NCBI GenBank assembly: GCA_963698565.1
Contig: CAVORH010000036.1
Coordinates: forward strand, 49,403-113,402
Source of the DNA: Sva-07 sp963698565
GTDB taxonomy: Bacteria; Actinomycetota; Acidimicrobiia; Acidimicrobiales; Ilumatobacteraceae
Length of the DNA stretch: 64,000 nucleotides
Direction of reading: 5' to 3'
The first letter of the stretch is position 1; every line of letters begins with the position of its first letter. The notes beneath the pieces are model-generated. The model did no database searches. It saw nothing but the letters and a program-made list of their open reading frames with translations, and was not told the DNA's origin. This document shows positions 7,248-16,094 of this stretch, piece by piece. The position numbers were made by a program, and so were the translations under genes.

Positions 7248-8723
7248 ATGTCATCTCGATCACCCATCGAATTCAAGAACTTCATCGCCGGCGAGTACCG
7301 CGTCGGTTCCTCGGGCGCCACGTTCGAGGATCGCTCGCCGCTCGACGGCTCGGTCATCGGCACGGTGCACGAAGCGTCGCAGGTCGACGTCGACGCGGCG
7401 GTGTCGGCCGCTCGAGCTGCACTCGTCGGCGAGTGGGGCTCGATGCCGGTCAACGAGCGGAGTGCGATGTTGCACGCCGTGGCGAACGAGATCGATCGTC
7501 GCTTCGACGACTTCCTCGCCGCCGAGATGGCCGACACCGGAAAACCGGTGTCGATCGCAAGTCACATCGACATCCCGCGTGGTGCCGCGAACTTCCGGGT
7601 GTTCGCCGACGTCATCAAGAGCGAACCCACGGAGTTCTTCCTCACCGACACCCCCGACGGGGCCGGCGCGTTCAACTACGGGTTGCGCCGACCGAAGGGG
7701 GTGATCGCGGTGGTGTGCCCGTGGAACCTGCCGCTGTTGCTCATGACGTGGAAGGTCGGCCCCGCTCTGGCGTGCGGGAACGCCGTCGTCGTCAAACCGT
7801 CCGAGGAGACGCCCGCGACGGCGACCCTGCTCGGCGAGGTGATGAACACGGTGGGTGTGCCCGCCGGGGTCTACAACGTCGTGCACGGCTTCGGGCCCGG
7901 GTCGGCCGGTGAGTTCCTCACCAGTCATCCCGACGTCGACGCGATCACGTTCACCGGTGAGACACGCACCGGGCAGGCCATCATGCAGGCGGCATCGGTG
8001 GGTCTGCGAGATGTGTCGCTCGAGATGGGCGGCAAGAACCCGGGCATCGTGTTCGCCGACGCCGATCTCGACGAGGCGGTGGCCGGCACCGTCCGCTCGG
8101 CCTTCGCCAACTCGGGCCAGGTCTGCCTCGGCACCGAACGGGTCTACGTCGAACGGCCGATCTTCGACGACTTCGTCGCCCGGCTCGCGGCTGCGGCGGG
8201 TGAGATGACGATCGGTGACCCGACCGATCCCGCCACCGAACTCGGACCGCTGATCAGCCACGAACACCGCGAGAAGGTGCTCGGCTACTACCAGCGCGCC
8301 GTCGACGAGGGGGCGACCGTCGTGCTCGGTGGTGGTGTTCCCGACGTCGGCGACGAGTTCGCGAAGGGCGCATGGGTCGAACCGACGATCTGGACGGGGC
8401 TCCCCGATGACGCGAGCGTGATCACCGACGAGATCTTCGGGCCGTGCTGCCACGTGCGGCCGTTCGACTCGGAGGACGAGGTGGTCGCCCTCGCCAACGA
8501 CACACCGTACGGACTCGCCGCGACCGTGTGGACCAGCGACCTCCGGCGGGCACATCGTGTCGCGGCGCGGCTCGACGTCGGTCTGTGTTGGGTCAACTCG
8601 TGGTTCCTGCGCGACCTGCGCACCTCGTTCGGTGGCATGAAGGCCTCGGGCATCGGCCGCGAGGGCGGTGTCCACAGCCTCGAGTTCTACACCGAGGCGA
8701 GCAACGTCTGCGTGAAGATGTGA
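7248..8723 (+). CDS. dmpC: 2-hydroxymuconic semialdehyde dehydrogenase
   Basis: A 491-residue NAD-dependent aldehyde dehydrogenase. The nucleophile is Cys293 (SGQVCLG) and the general base Glu259 (SLEMGGKNPG). The cofactor strand IAVVCPWNLPLLL and the VVKPSEETP motif are intact. The ATG at 7248 follows AAGGAGGAG, so the longer upstream frame is not used. In the 4-oxalocrotonate branch it oxidises the ring-cleavage product to 2-hydroxymuconate. The substrate is assigned from its place between dmpB and dmpE and its close fit to the XylG/DmpC group. Confidence 0.92.
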   Translation: MSSRSPIEFKNFIAGEYRVGSSGATFEDRSPLDGSVIGTVHEASQVDVDAAVSAARAALVGEWGSMPVNERSAMLHAVANEIDRRFDDFLAAEMADTGKPVSIASHIDIPRGAANFRVFADVIKSEPTEFFLTDTPDGAGAFNYGLRRPKGVIAVVCPWNLPLLLMTWKVGPALACGNAVVVKPSEETPATATLLGEVMNTVGVPAGVYNVVHGFGPGSAGEFLTSHPDVDAITFTGETRTGQAIMQAASVGLRDVSLEMGGKNPGIVFADADLDEAVAGTVRSAFANSGQVCLGTERVYVERPIFDDFVARLAAAAGEMTIGDPTDPATELGPLISHEHREKVLGYYQRAVDEGATVVLGGGVPDVGDEFAKGAWVEPTIWTGLPDDASVITDEIFGPCCHVRPFDSEDEVVALANDTPYGLAATVWTSDLRRAHRVAARLDVGLCWVNSWFLRDLRTSFGGMKASGIGREGGVHSLEFYTEASNVCVKM

Positions 8724-8734
8724 CGGGGCGCGAC

Positions 8735-9538
8735 GTGACCACCATCTCCGCCGATCTCATCACCGCGGCAGCCGACCGCCTGCTCGACGCTCATGACCGC
8801 CGAGTCGCCTGCGAACCGGTGGTCGACCTGCTGCCGGGAGCAACGATCGACGACGCCTACGCGGTGCAGGAGGCGAACACCGAACGCTGGCTCGCGGGTG
8901 GGCGACGCCTCGTGGGTCGCAAGATCGGGCTCACGTCGACCGCCGTCCAGAGCCAGCTCGGTGTCGACCGCCCCGACTACGGCATGCTGTTCGCCGACAT
9001 GGCCGCCGACGAGGGCGGCGACATCGACATCGGTCGGTTGCTGCAACCTCGTGCAGAAGCGGAGATCGCGTTCGTGATCGGTCGTGATCTGCCCGACCCG
9101 GACACCACCGTGGCCGAGGTGCTGCGGGCGATCGAGTTCGCCGTCGCTGCCATCGAGATCGTCGACTCCCGCATCGCCGACTGGCGGATCGGCATCATCG
9201 ACACCGTTGCCGACAATGCGTCGTCGGGGATGTTCGTGCTCGGATCGACGCCGGTGGCGCTCGGGTCGTTCGATCCGGTGATGTGCGGGATGGTGATGGA
9301 GCGCCGCGGCGAACCGGTGTCGGTCGGCGCGGGTCGGGCATGTCTCGGCAGCCCGATCAGCGCGACGGCCTGGCTGGCGCGCACGATGGCCGCGGGCGGC
9401 CGACCGCTTCGCGCTGGCGACACCGTGCTGAGCGGTGCGCTCGGACCGATGGTTCCGGTGCAGTCCGGTGATGTGTTCGAAGCACGGATCTCGGGGCTGG
9501 GCTCGGTGACCGCAGCATTCTCGGAGGTGGCCTCATGA
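8735..9538 (+). CDS. dmpE: 2-oxopent-4-enoate hydratase (DmpE/MhpD type)
   Basis: A 267-residue member of the hydratase/decarboxylase family starting at GTG 8735. The strings DAYAVQEANTERW, LVGRKIGLTSTAVQSQLGVD and YGMLFADM are characteristic of 2-keto-4-pentenoate hydratases, and the acidic metal-binding ligands lie in RAEAEIAFV and IEIVDSRI. It adds water to 2-oxopent-4-enoate to give 4-hydroxy-2-oxovalerate. Its stop overlaps the next start (ATGA). In bacteria this enzyme forms a complex with 4-oxalocrotonate decarboxylase, here encoded immediately downstream. Confidence 0.92.
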   Translation: MTTISADLITAAADRLLDAHDRRVACEPVVDLLPGATIDDAYAVQEANTERWLAGGRRLVGRKIGLTSTAVQSQLGVDRPDYGMLFADMAADEGGDIDIGRLLQPRAEAEIAFVIGRDLPDPDTTVAEVLRAIEFAVAAIEIVDSRIADWRIGIIDTVADNASSGMFVLGSTPVALGSFDPVMCGMVMERRGEPVSVGAGRACLGSPISATAWLARTMAAGGRPLRAGDTVLSGALGPMVPVQSGDVFEARISGLGSVTAAFSEVAS

Positions 9539-10320
9539 CCAGCGGATCAGCCCAGGTGTCACTCGGCGAACTCGCCGAACGGGCCGACGAGGCGGCCCGC
9601 ACGGCCACCGCGATCGCTCAGTTCACCAACACCGTCGATCTCGGTGTCGCCGACGCGTACGCCATCCAGGCGCAGTCGATCGGCCGCCGCCGGCAGCGCG
9701 GTGAGCGGCTGGTCGGCATCAAGATGGGCCTCACCTCGCGTGCGAAGATGGCACAGGTCGGCGTCGACGAGGTGATCTGGGGCCGCTTGACCGACGCGAT
9801 GCGCGTCGCCGACGGCGGCACCGTGTCGCTCGCCGACTACGTGCATCCTCGTGTCGAGCCGGAGATCGCCTTTCTGATGGGTGCCCCGCTGGCAGGCGCG
9901 GTCAGCGGAGCCGAGGCCCTCGCTGCGGTTGCCGCGGTCGCTCCCGCTGCCGAGATCATCGACTCGCGATTCGAGAACTTCAGGTTCTCCTTGCCCGACG
10001 TGATCGCCGACAACTCGTCGTCATCGGGATTCGTCGTCGGCGACTGGCACGACCCGTCCACCCCGATCGACAACCTCGGCATGGTCCTCGAGTGCAACGG
10101 TCGACCCGCGGAGATCGGCTCGAGCGCGGCCATCCTCGGCAATCCGATCCGCTCGCTCGTCGAAGCGAGCCGCATGGTCGCCGATGCCGGCCTCACGCTG
10201 CAGCCCGGCTGGATCGTGCTCGCGGGCGGCGCGACTGCCGCACTTCCCCTGACGATCGGCGACTCGATCCGTGTCGTCGTCGAAGCACTCGGCGTCGTGG
10301 CATTCCACGTCGCCGCCTGA
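9535..10320 (+). CDS. dmpH: 4-oxalocrotonate decarboxylase
   Basis: A 261-residue paralogue of the preceding hydratase with the decarboxylase-type signature LVGIKMGLTSRAKMAQVGVDEVIWG, quoted here as VGIKMGLTSRAKMAQ plus VDEVIWG, then YVHPRVEPEIAFLM and AEIIDSRFENF. It removes CO2 from 2-oxohex-3-enedioate to yield 2-oxopent-4-enoate, which its partner DmpE hydrates. The four-base ATGA overlap with dmpE favours coupled, equimolar synthesis. In Pseudomonas CF600 dmpH lies after dmpG; here it sits directly beside dmpE, a different gene order. Confidence 0.92.
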   Translation: MTSGSAQVSLGELAERADEAARTATAIAQFTNTVDLGVADAYAIQAQSIGRRRQRGERLVGIKMGLTSRAKMAQVGVDEVIWGRLTDAMRVADGGTVSLADYVHPRVEPEIAFLMGAPLAGAVSGAEALAAVAAVAPAAEIIDSRFENFRFSLPDVIADNSSSSGFVVGDWHDPSTPIDNLGMVLECNGRPAEIGSSAAILGNPIRSLVEASRMVADAGLTLQPGWIVLAGGATAALPLTIGDSIRVVVEALGVVAFHVAA

Positions 10321-10335
10321 CAGAAAGGCCCCCGC

Positions 10336-11247
10336 ATGACCACCCCCACGAAGGCCACGGCTGCCATCGTCGGTCCCGGCAACATCGGTACCGACCTGAT
10401 GTACAAGCTGTTGCGCTCGCCGCACATCGAACCGCGTTGGATGATCGGCGTCGATCCCGACTCCGAAGGGCTCAAACGGGCCGCGTCCGAAGGGCTCGAG
10501 GCGTCCGCCGAGGGCGTCGACTGGCTGCTCGCCCGACCCGAGTTGCCCGACATCGTGTTCGAGGCGACGTCGGCCTACGTCCACGTGCGCAATGCCCCGA
10601 AGTACCGCAACGCCGGCATCCGTGCGGTCGACCTGACCCCCGCCGCTCGCGGCCCGTTCGTCGTTCCTCCTGCCAACCTGCTGGAGCACATCGACGAGAT
10701 GAACGTCAACATGGTCACCTGCGGCGGACAGGCGACGATCCCGATGGTGCACGCCGTGTCGCGGATCGTTCCCGTCGACTACGCCGAGATCGTCGCCACG
10801 GTCTCGTCGGCCTCGGCGGGACCCGGCACGCGCCAGAACATCGACGAGTTCACCCGCACGACCTCGAGGGCGGTCGAAGTGGTGGGCGGTGCCGCGAAGG
10901 GCAAGGCGATCATCATCCTCAACCCCGCCGAGCCACCGCTGATGATGCGCGACACGATCTACTGCTCGATCCCGCTCGATGCCGACACCGATGCCATCGA
11001 CGCGTCGATCCGTTCGGTCGCCGCCGAGGTCGCCACCTACGTGCCCGGCTATCACCTCGTGGCCGACCCGCAGTTCGACGTGCCGTTCGGCGCCACCGGT
11101 CGTGGCCGCGTGGCGATCTTCATCGAGGTCGAAGGCGCGGGCGACTTCCTGCCCCCGTACGCCGGGAACCTCGACATCATGACCGCCGCCGCCACGAAGG
11201 TCGGCAACGAGATCGCTCAGCGAATCGCAAGCAAGGAGACCGTGTGA
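10336..11247 (+). CDS. dmpF: Acetaldehyde dehydrogenase (acylating)
   Basis: A 303-residue enzyme with an N-terminal Rossmann motif (IVGPGNIGTDLM, about residues 11-22) and the catalytic Cys129 in MVTCGGQATIP. It oxidises acetaldehyde with NAD and CoA to acetyl-CoA, receiving acetaldehyde by channelling from the aldolase DmpG. Its stop overlaps the dmpG start by one base (TGATG). AGAAAGG at 10322-10328 provides the ribosome site. Length matches the DmpF/MhpF/BphJ family. Confidence 0.95.
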   Translation: MTTPTKATAAIVGPGNIGTDLMYKLLRSPHIEPRWMIGVDPDSEGLKRAASEGLEASAEGVDWLLARPELPDIVFEATSAYVHVRNAPKYRNAGIRAVDLTPAARGPFVVPPANLLEHIDEMNVNMVTCGGQATIPMVHAVSRIVPVDYAEIVATVSSASAGPGTRQNIDEFTRTTSRAVEVVGGAAKGKAIIILNPAEPPLMMRDTIYCSIPLDADTDAIDASIRSVAAEVATYVPGYHLVADPQFDVPFGATGRGRVAIFIEVEGAGDFLPPYAGNLDIMTAAATKVGNEIAQRIASKETV

Positions 11248-12269
11248 TGCCCTACTCCGACACCCTCGACGTCCGCGTCACCGACACCTGTCTGCGCGAC
11301 GGCTCCCACGCCAAGCACCACCAGTTCACCGAGGACGAGGTGCGCTCGATCGTCCGCGGACTCGACGACGCCGGCATGCCGGTGATCGAGGTCACCCACG
11401 GTGACGGCCTCGGCGGATCGTCGTACAACTACGGCTTCTCGCTCGTCGACGAGCAGGTGCTGATGAAGGCCGCCGTCGACGAGGCCCGCAACGCGAAGAT
11501 CGCCGCACTGATGCTGCCCGGGCTCGGTGTGAAGGACGACATCTCTGCCGCCCACGACGTCGGTGTGTCGGTGATCCGCATCGCCACGCACTGCACCGAG
11601 GCCGACATCTCCGAGCAGCACTTCAAGATGGCGCGCGAACTCGGGCTGGAGACCGTCGGCTTCCTGATGATGGCTCACACCGTCGGGCCCGAGGTGTTGG
11701 CAGCCCAGGCGCGCATCATGGCCGACGCCGGCTGCCAGTGCGTCTACGTCGTCGATTCCGCCGGCGCGATGATCCTCGACGACGTGACCGATCGGGTGTC
11801 GGCGGTGGTCGCCGAGTTGGGCGACGACGCGCAGGTCGGCTTCCACGGTCACGAGAACCTGTCGCTGTCGTTGGCGAACACGATCCTGGCGATCCGCGCC
11901 GGTGCCGTTCAGGTCGACGGTTCGACGCGTCGCTTCGGCGCTGGTTCGGGCAACACCAGTTGCGAGGCGCTCGCTGCGGTCACCGAACGGTTGGGCATCC
12001 GGACCGGTCTCGACGTGCTGAAGATGATCGACGTCGCCGAGGACGTCGTCAGGCCGGTGATGGAGAGCGAGTGCGTGCTCGACCGGCTCGCGATCACGAT
12101 GGGCTACGCCGGTGTGTACTCCAGCTTCCTCAAGCATGCGTTCCGTGCCGCGGAGCGCTACGACGTGTCCGGTGCCGAGATCCTGATGGAGTGTGGTCGA
12201 CGGCATCTCGTCGGCGGCCAGGAGGACCAGATCATCCAGATCGCCTCGACGCTCGCGGAGGCACGCTGA
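11247..12269 (+). CDS. dmpG: 4-hydroxy-2-oxovalerate aldolase
   Basis: A 340-residue class II aldolase of the HMG-CoA lyase-like superfamily. Catalytic Arg17, Asp18 and His21 are seen in TCLRDGSH, and metal ligands His200 and His202 in GFHGHENLS, the same numbering as Pseudomonas DmpG. It splits 4-hydroxy-2-oxovalerate into pyruvate and acetaldehyde, and passes acetaldehyde to DmpF through a protein tunnel. One-base overlaps on both sides (with dmpF and dmpI) indicate tight coupling. Confidence 0.96.
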   Translation: MPYSDTLDVRVTDTCLRDGSHAKHHQFTEDEVRSIVRGLDDAGMPVIEVTHGDGLGGSSYNYGFSLVDEQVLMKAAVDEARNAKIAALMLPGLGVKDDISAAHDVGVSVIRIATHCTEADISEQHFKMARELGLETVGFLMMAHTVGPEVLAAQARIMADAGCQCVYVVDSAGAMILDDVTDRVSAVVAELGDDAQVGFHGHENLSLSLANTILAIRAGAVQVDGSTRRFGAGSGNTSCEALAAVTERLGIRTGLDVLKMIDVAEDVVRPVMESECVLDRLAITMGYAGVYSSFLKHAFRAAERYDVSGAEILMECGRRHLVGGQEDQIIQIASTLAEAR

Positions 12270-12478
12270 TGCCGCTGGTGCACATCCAGATGGCCGAAGG
12301 CCGCTCGACGGAGCAGAAGCGTGCCGTGATGGCCGCCATCACCGATGCGATGGTCGAGCACATCGGCGCCTCGCGTGACTCGGTCCGCGTGTGGATCACC
12401 GAGTTCCCCGACACCGACTTCATGGCCGGTGGTGAAGTTCTCGCCGACAAACGAGCCCGCCTGGCCGGCGAGACCTGA
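12269..12478 (+). CDS. dmpI: 4-oxalocrotonate tautomerase
   Basis: A 69-residue tautomerase. After removal of Met the catalytic Pro1 becomes N-terminal (PLVHIQMAEGR), and the supporting residues Arg11, Arg39 and Phe50 are all present at canonical numbers. It converts 2-hydroxymuconate to 2-oxohex-3-enedioate for the decarboxylase DmpH. The ATG overlaps the dmpG stop by one base, and this is the last gene of the catabolic operon. Slightly longer than the 62-residue classical enzyme because of a C-terminal tail. Confidence 0.94.
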   Translation: MPLVHIQMAEGRSTEQKRAVMAAITDAMVEHIGASRDSVRVWITEFPDTDFMAGGEVLADKRARLAGET

Positions 12479-12518
12479 CCGCTGCACCGGCGATCCGGTC
12501 CCTCCACTCGCCGTGTAC

Positions 12519-12541
12519 ACCGCGGGTCTGACCCCTGAGGT
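12519..12541. terminator. Palindromic junction repeat, copy 1
   Basis: GGGTC-T-GACCC with a trailing CTGAGG lies between dmpI and the convergent monooxygenase gene. It is the weakest copy of a palindrome family seen at five convergent junctions (others at about 15144, 35278, 44841 and 51872). Symmetry and position suggest a bidirectional terminator, although no U-run follows. Confidence 0.5.
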
Positions 12542-12546
12542 GATCG

Positions 12547-14064
12547 TCACTCGTAGATCAGGCAGCCGTCGTCGAGGTCGGCGACCGGGAGGGTGTCCTT
12601 CTCGGCCATGTAGTCCTGCGTGTGCTGCCACTCGGGCTTGTCGCCGCGTTTGGGCATCAGGTGCTGGCTGCGCATCAGGTACCCGGGGTTGAAGTTCTCC
12701 GGGTCGATCCACGAGCCGAGCTCCATGTCGGCGTCCTCGGGGCGCAGCTGCGGCACCACTTTGCTCACGCCGAGTTCGTCCATGTGGTGCAGCAGGCGGC
12801 AGACCCAGTCGCCGATCAGGTCGGCACGAAGCGTCCAGCTGGCCCGGAAGTAGCCGAACACCCACACCATGTTGGGTACGCCGGTGAACATCATTCCGCG
12901 GTACGTGATCGTGTCGGCGTAGTTGACCGGTTCGCCGTCGACGGTGAACTGGATGTCGCCGAGCACGCTGAGGTCGAATCCCGTCGCGGTGATGATCACG
13001 TCGGCGCTCAGTTGTTCGCCGGACTTGGTGAGGATGCCCTTGTCGTTGAACGTCTCGATCTCGTCGGTCACCACCGATGCCTTGCCGCTGCTGATCCCCT
13101 TGAAGAGGTCGCCGTCGGGCACCATCGCGATGCGCTGTCGCCACGGCAGGTATCTCGGAGTGAAGTGGGTCTCGACGTCGTATCCCTCGGGGAGCTCGGC
13201 GCGGACGAGGCCGATCAGTTCGTCACGCACCATCTCCGGGTACTCGAACGACATCCGGGCGATCTCGTCGCCGTCCTTGAGCGCCTTTCTCCGGACGATC
13301 TCGTGCGTCCACTCGTCGGGGATGTCGAGGTCGCGGAGCATGTCGGCGACCTCGTTGACGTTCGGCCGGGAGAAGAAGTACGTCGGCGAGCGCTGGAGCA
13401 TCGTGACGTGCTCGCATTCGTCCGCGATCGCCGGGACGAGGGTCGCGGCCGTGGCGCCGGAACCGATCACGAGCACCTGCTTGCCGGACAGGTCGATGTC
13501 GCTCGGCCAGGTCTGCGGATGGACGATCTCGCCGTCGAAGTCGTCCATGCCGGGCCAGTCCGGGGTGTAGCCCTTCTCGTGGCGGTAGTAGCCCTGGCAC
13601 ATCCAGAGAAAGTTCGTCGTGAACGTGATCGGCGTCGCGTCCCCCGTGTCGGGGTCGGTGCGGGTCCCGTGCAGCGTCCACGTGTTGTCGTCGCTCGACC
13701 ACTCGGCCGAGGCGATCGCGTGGTGATAGCGGATGTGGCGTCCGAGGTCGTTCTCGTCGATCACCTCGCCCATGTACGAGAGGATCTCGGCCGCGGTGGC
13801 GATCGGCGGGCCGACCCACGGCTTGAAGCGGTACCCGAACGTGTAGAGGTCGCTGTCGGAACGGATACCGGGATAGGTGTGCGTCAGCCACGTGCCGCCG
13901 AAGCTGGCGAACTTCTCGAGCACGACGAACGACTTCTCCGGGTACTGGTCCTGGAGGTGGTAGGCGGCGCCGACGCCGGAGATGCCGGCACCGACGATCA
14001 GCACGTCGAAGTGCTCGGTGGTCGTGCCCACCGACTCGGTGGTGGTGTTCTCGGTCTGGGTCAT
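12547..14064 (-). CDS. Baeyer-Villiger flavin monooxygenase (EthA-like)
   Basis: A 505-residue FAD/NADPH monooxygenase. The FAD Rossmann motif VGAGISGVGAA starts at residue 24, the NADPH motif IGSGATAATLVPA at 200, and between them lies a perfect Baeyer-Villiger fingerprint FDGEIVHPQTWP (176-187; F-x-G-x3-H-x3-WP). The early GGTWLTHTYPGIRSDSDLYT block is very close in style to mycobacterial EthA. Such enzymes convert ketones to esters, or oxidise sulfur compounds. It is convergent with the phenol operon, so a shared substrate class is only a guess. Start ATG at 14064. Confidence 0.9.
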   Translation of the reverse strand: MTQTENTTTESVGTTTEHFDVLIVGAGISGVGAAYHLQDQYPEKSFVVLEKFASFGGTWLTHTYPGIRSDSDLYTFGYRFKPWVGPPIATAAEILSYMGEVIDENDLGRHIRYHHAIASAEWSSDDNTWTLHGTRTDPDTGDATPITFTTNFLWMCQGYYRHEKGYTPDWPGMDDFDGEIVHPQTWPSDIDLSGKQVLVIGSGATAATLVPAIADECEHVTMLQRSPTYFFSRPNVNEVADMLRDLDIPDEWTHEIVRRKALKDGDEIARMSFEYPEMVRDELIGLVRAELPEGYDVETHFTPRYLPWRQRIAMVPDGDLFKGISSGKASVVTDEIETFNDKGILTKSGEQLSADVIITATGFDLSVLGDIQFTVDGEPVNYADTITYRGMMFTGVPNMVWVFGYFRASWTLRADLIGDWVCRLLHHMDELGVSKVVPQLRPEDADMELGSWIDPENFNPGYLMRSQHLMPKRGDKPEWQHTQDYMAEKDTLPVADLDDGCLIYE

Positions 14065-14166
14065 CGCCCACCATGCTTGCCGACCGGCTCGGCGTTCTCG
14101 TTACCGCAGGCGCCGCGCCGCCGACCGGTGTCGAACGTCGACCGTGACATCGGCGATGCTGTACCG

Positions 14167-15135
14167 GTGAGAATCGACTGTGCTGCCTACGTCGACGGGT
14201 GCCGGCGCGACTTCGACCCCGACACGATGACGATCGACGATCCCGTCGTCGGCGACGGTTTCGTGTGGCTCGGATTGCGCATGCCCGACGAGGCGGAGTT
14301 GCAGCGCGGTCTGGACGCGCTCGACGTCACGGGTGTCTCGGCACTCGAGGTTCTCACGCCCCACCGTCGCCCGGTGCTCACGGTGGAGGGCTCCACGGTG
14401 CAGATCGTCCTGCGCACCGCGGCCTACGAGGACCGCAACGAGACGATCGCGCTCGGTGAGATGACGCTGCTGGTCACCCCACGGGCGGTGATCTCGATCC
14501 GTCACGGCCAGGCGAGTCAGCTGGCGTCGGTGCGTGCGTCGCTCGAAGCCGACCCCGACCGGCTCCGCCTCGGGCCGCCGGCGGTGGTGGCCGCGGTGAT
14601 CGGCCTGGTGATCGACGACTACGGCCCCGCGCTCGACGGCTTCGAGAACGACGTCATCGAGGTCGAGCGCGACGTGTTCTCCGAGACCCACCGCCAACCG
14701 GTGCAACGGCTCTACAAGCTCAAGCGTGAGGTGCGTCGGATGCTGGTGGCGATCGACTCCCTCGACGATCCGCTCGCGAGGCTCATCCGCGTGCGGGGCC
14801 GGCAGATCGATCCGAGCGTGCTCGCCGACCTCAACGAGGCGGAAGACCAGTTGGATCGAGCGGTGACCCGGGCGCACTCGCTGTCGGGGCTGCTCGACGC
14901 TGCCCTGACCGCCAGCCTCACGCAGATCACGGTGCGCCAGAACGACGACATGCGCAAGATCTCCGCCTGGGTTGCGATGGCCGCGGTGCCGACGATGGTC
15001 GCCGGCATCTACGGCATGAACTTCGACAACATGCCCGAACTGCAGTGGGCGATCGGCTATCCCCTGGTGCTCGGCCTCACGGCGATCGCCGTCGCGTTGC
15101 TCTACCGCCAGTTCAAGAAGTCCGGCTGGCTCTGA
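14167..15135 (+). CDS. corA: CorA-type divalent metal ion transporter
   Basis: A 322-residue CorA homologue starting at GTG 14167. An N-terminal cytosolic alpha/beta domain and a long stalk helix (about residues 160-270) lead to two C-terminal membrane segments. The signature GMN (283-285, in YGMNFDNMPEL) sits at the end of the first, and the protein ends with the positive KKSGWL tail after the second. CorA pentamers carry Mg2+, or Co2+ and Ni2+, across the inner membrane. The start is preferred because antisense coding for the monooxygenase covers the upstream frame. Confidence 0.9.
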   Translation: MRIDCAAYVDGCRRDFDPDTMTIDDPVVGDGFVWLGLRMPDEAELQRGLDALDVTGVSALEVLTPHRRPVLTVEGSTVQIVLRTAAYEDRNETIALGEMTLLVTPRAVISIRHGQASQLASVRASLEADPDRLRLGPPAVVAAVIGLVIDDYGPALDGFENDVIEVERDVFSETHRQPVQRLYKLKREVRRMLVAIDSLDDPLARLIRVRGRQIDPSVLADLNEAEDQLDRAVTRAHSLSGLLDAALTASLTQITVRQNDDMRKISAWVAMAAVPTMVAGIYGMNFDNMPELQWAIGYPLVLGLTAIAVALLYRQFKKSGWL

Positions 15136-15143
15136 CGACCGGG

Positions 15144-15178
15144 GTGTTACGCCAGGGGTCTGACCCCTGGCGTCACAC
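15144..15178. terminator. Palindromic junction repeat, copy 2
   Basis: A near-perfect 35-bp palindrome: 17-base arms with one mismatch around a central T, core CCAGGGGTC-T-GACCCCTGG. It fills the 43-bp gap between the convergent corA and SDR genes. Because it is symmetrical, it could end transcripts from both sides. Confidence 0.7.
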
Positions 15179-16033
15179 TCACACGATCGTCGAGTTGCCG
15201 CGGGCGATCAGCTTGCCGAGCGCCCACTGCGAGCCTCGCGGGGAGAGACGGGCTGCGGCGTCGAAGAGGTGGGCGTCGGGTCCGATCAGGGCCCGGCGCT
15301 TGTTCTTCTCGACCGCCCCGATGATCAACTTCGCCGCCTTCTCCGGCGTGGTGCGCGTGAGCTTCTCGAAATCGACGGCCGCCTGTTCGGCATCGACGGC
15401 ATCCTCGTGTTCGGCGAACTCGAACCGGGCATTGCGGGCGATGTTGGTGCGGATGCCACCGGGATGGATCGTGGTCGCCGACACGCCGCAGCGCTCGATG
15501 TCGAGCTCGGTCCGCAACGCGTCGGTGAAGCCCCGAACGGCGAACTTGGCCGCGTTGTACGCCGACTGACTCGGGATGCCGAGCAGCCCGAAGACGCTGG
15601 AGATGTTGACCACGTGTCCATCGCCCGACGCCCTGAGGTGGGGGAGGAACGCGAGCGTGCCGTTGACGACACCCCAGAAGTTGATGTCCATCAGCCAGCG
15701 AAAGCTGTCGTAGCTCATGGCGGTCACGTTCGCCGACAGCGCGACGCCGGCGTTGTTGAAGACCAGATTGACCTGGCCGAACTCGGCGGCCACTTCGGCG
15801 GCCCACGACTCGACGGCGTCGCGGTCGGCGACGTCGACACGTGCTGCGCTCACCTTGACCGGAACCGTCCGGGCGGCCCGTTCGACGAGGACGACGGTTT
15901 CGGCGAGCCCGTCGTCGTCGATGTCGGACAGCGCAACGTGGCAGCCCTTGGCGGCCAACTCGATGGCGAGCGCCCGCCCGATCCCGGACCCGCTCCCGGT
16001 GATCGCGGCCACCTTGCCGCCGAAGTGCTTCAT
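15179..16033 (-). CDS. Short-chain dehydrogenase/reductase
   Basis: A 284-residue classical SDR. The cofactor motif TGSGSGIG is at 13-20, NNAG at 93-96 and the catalytic Ser146, Tyr159 and Lys163 are in NISSVFG and SAYNAAK. Asp37 in the SDIDD loop suggests NAD rather than NADP. A longer C-terminal part (residues 210-284) is typical of SDRs next to lipid or steroid genes in actinobacteria. The substrate is unknown. It is divergent from the PF10118-type gene, with 61 bases between. Confidence 0.88.
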   Translation of the reverse strand: MKHFGGKVAAITGSGSGIGRALAIELAAKGCHVALSDIDDDGLAETVVLVERAARTVPVKVSAARVDVADRDAVESWAAEVAAEFGQVNLVFNNAGVALSANVTAMSYDSFRWLMDINFWGVVNGTLAFLPHLRASGDGHVVNISSVFGLLGIPSQSAYNAAKFAVRGFTDALRTELDIERCGVSATTIHPGGIRTNIARNARFEFAEHEDAVDAEQAAVDFEKLTRTTPEKAAKLIIGAVEKNKRRALIGPDAHLFDAAARLSPRGSQWALGKLIARGNSTIV

Positions 16034-16094
16034 GCGGTCACCCTAAACCGAGCTCCCCGGATGGTCCCGTTCGGGGACGATTAGTCTGCTGGAC

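Noticed and set aside
12622..14166. Upstream extension of the CorA frame
   Set aside because: The frame is open only because it is antisense to the monooxygenase gene. The CorA homology begins at GTG 14167.
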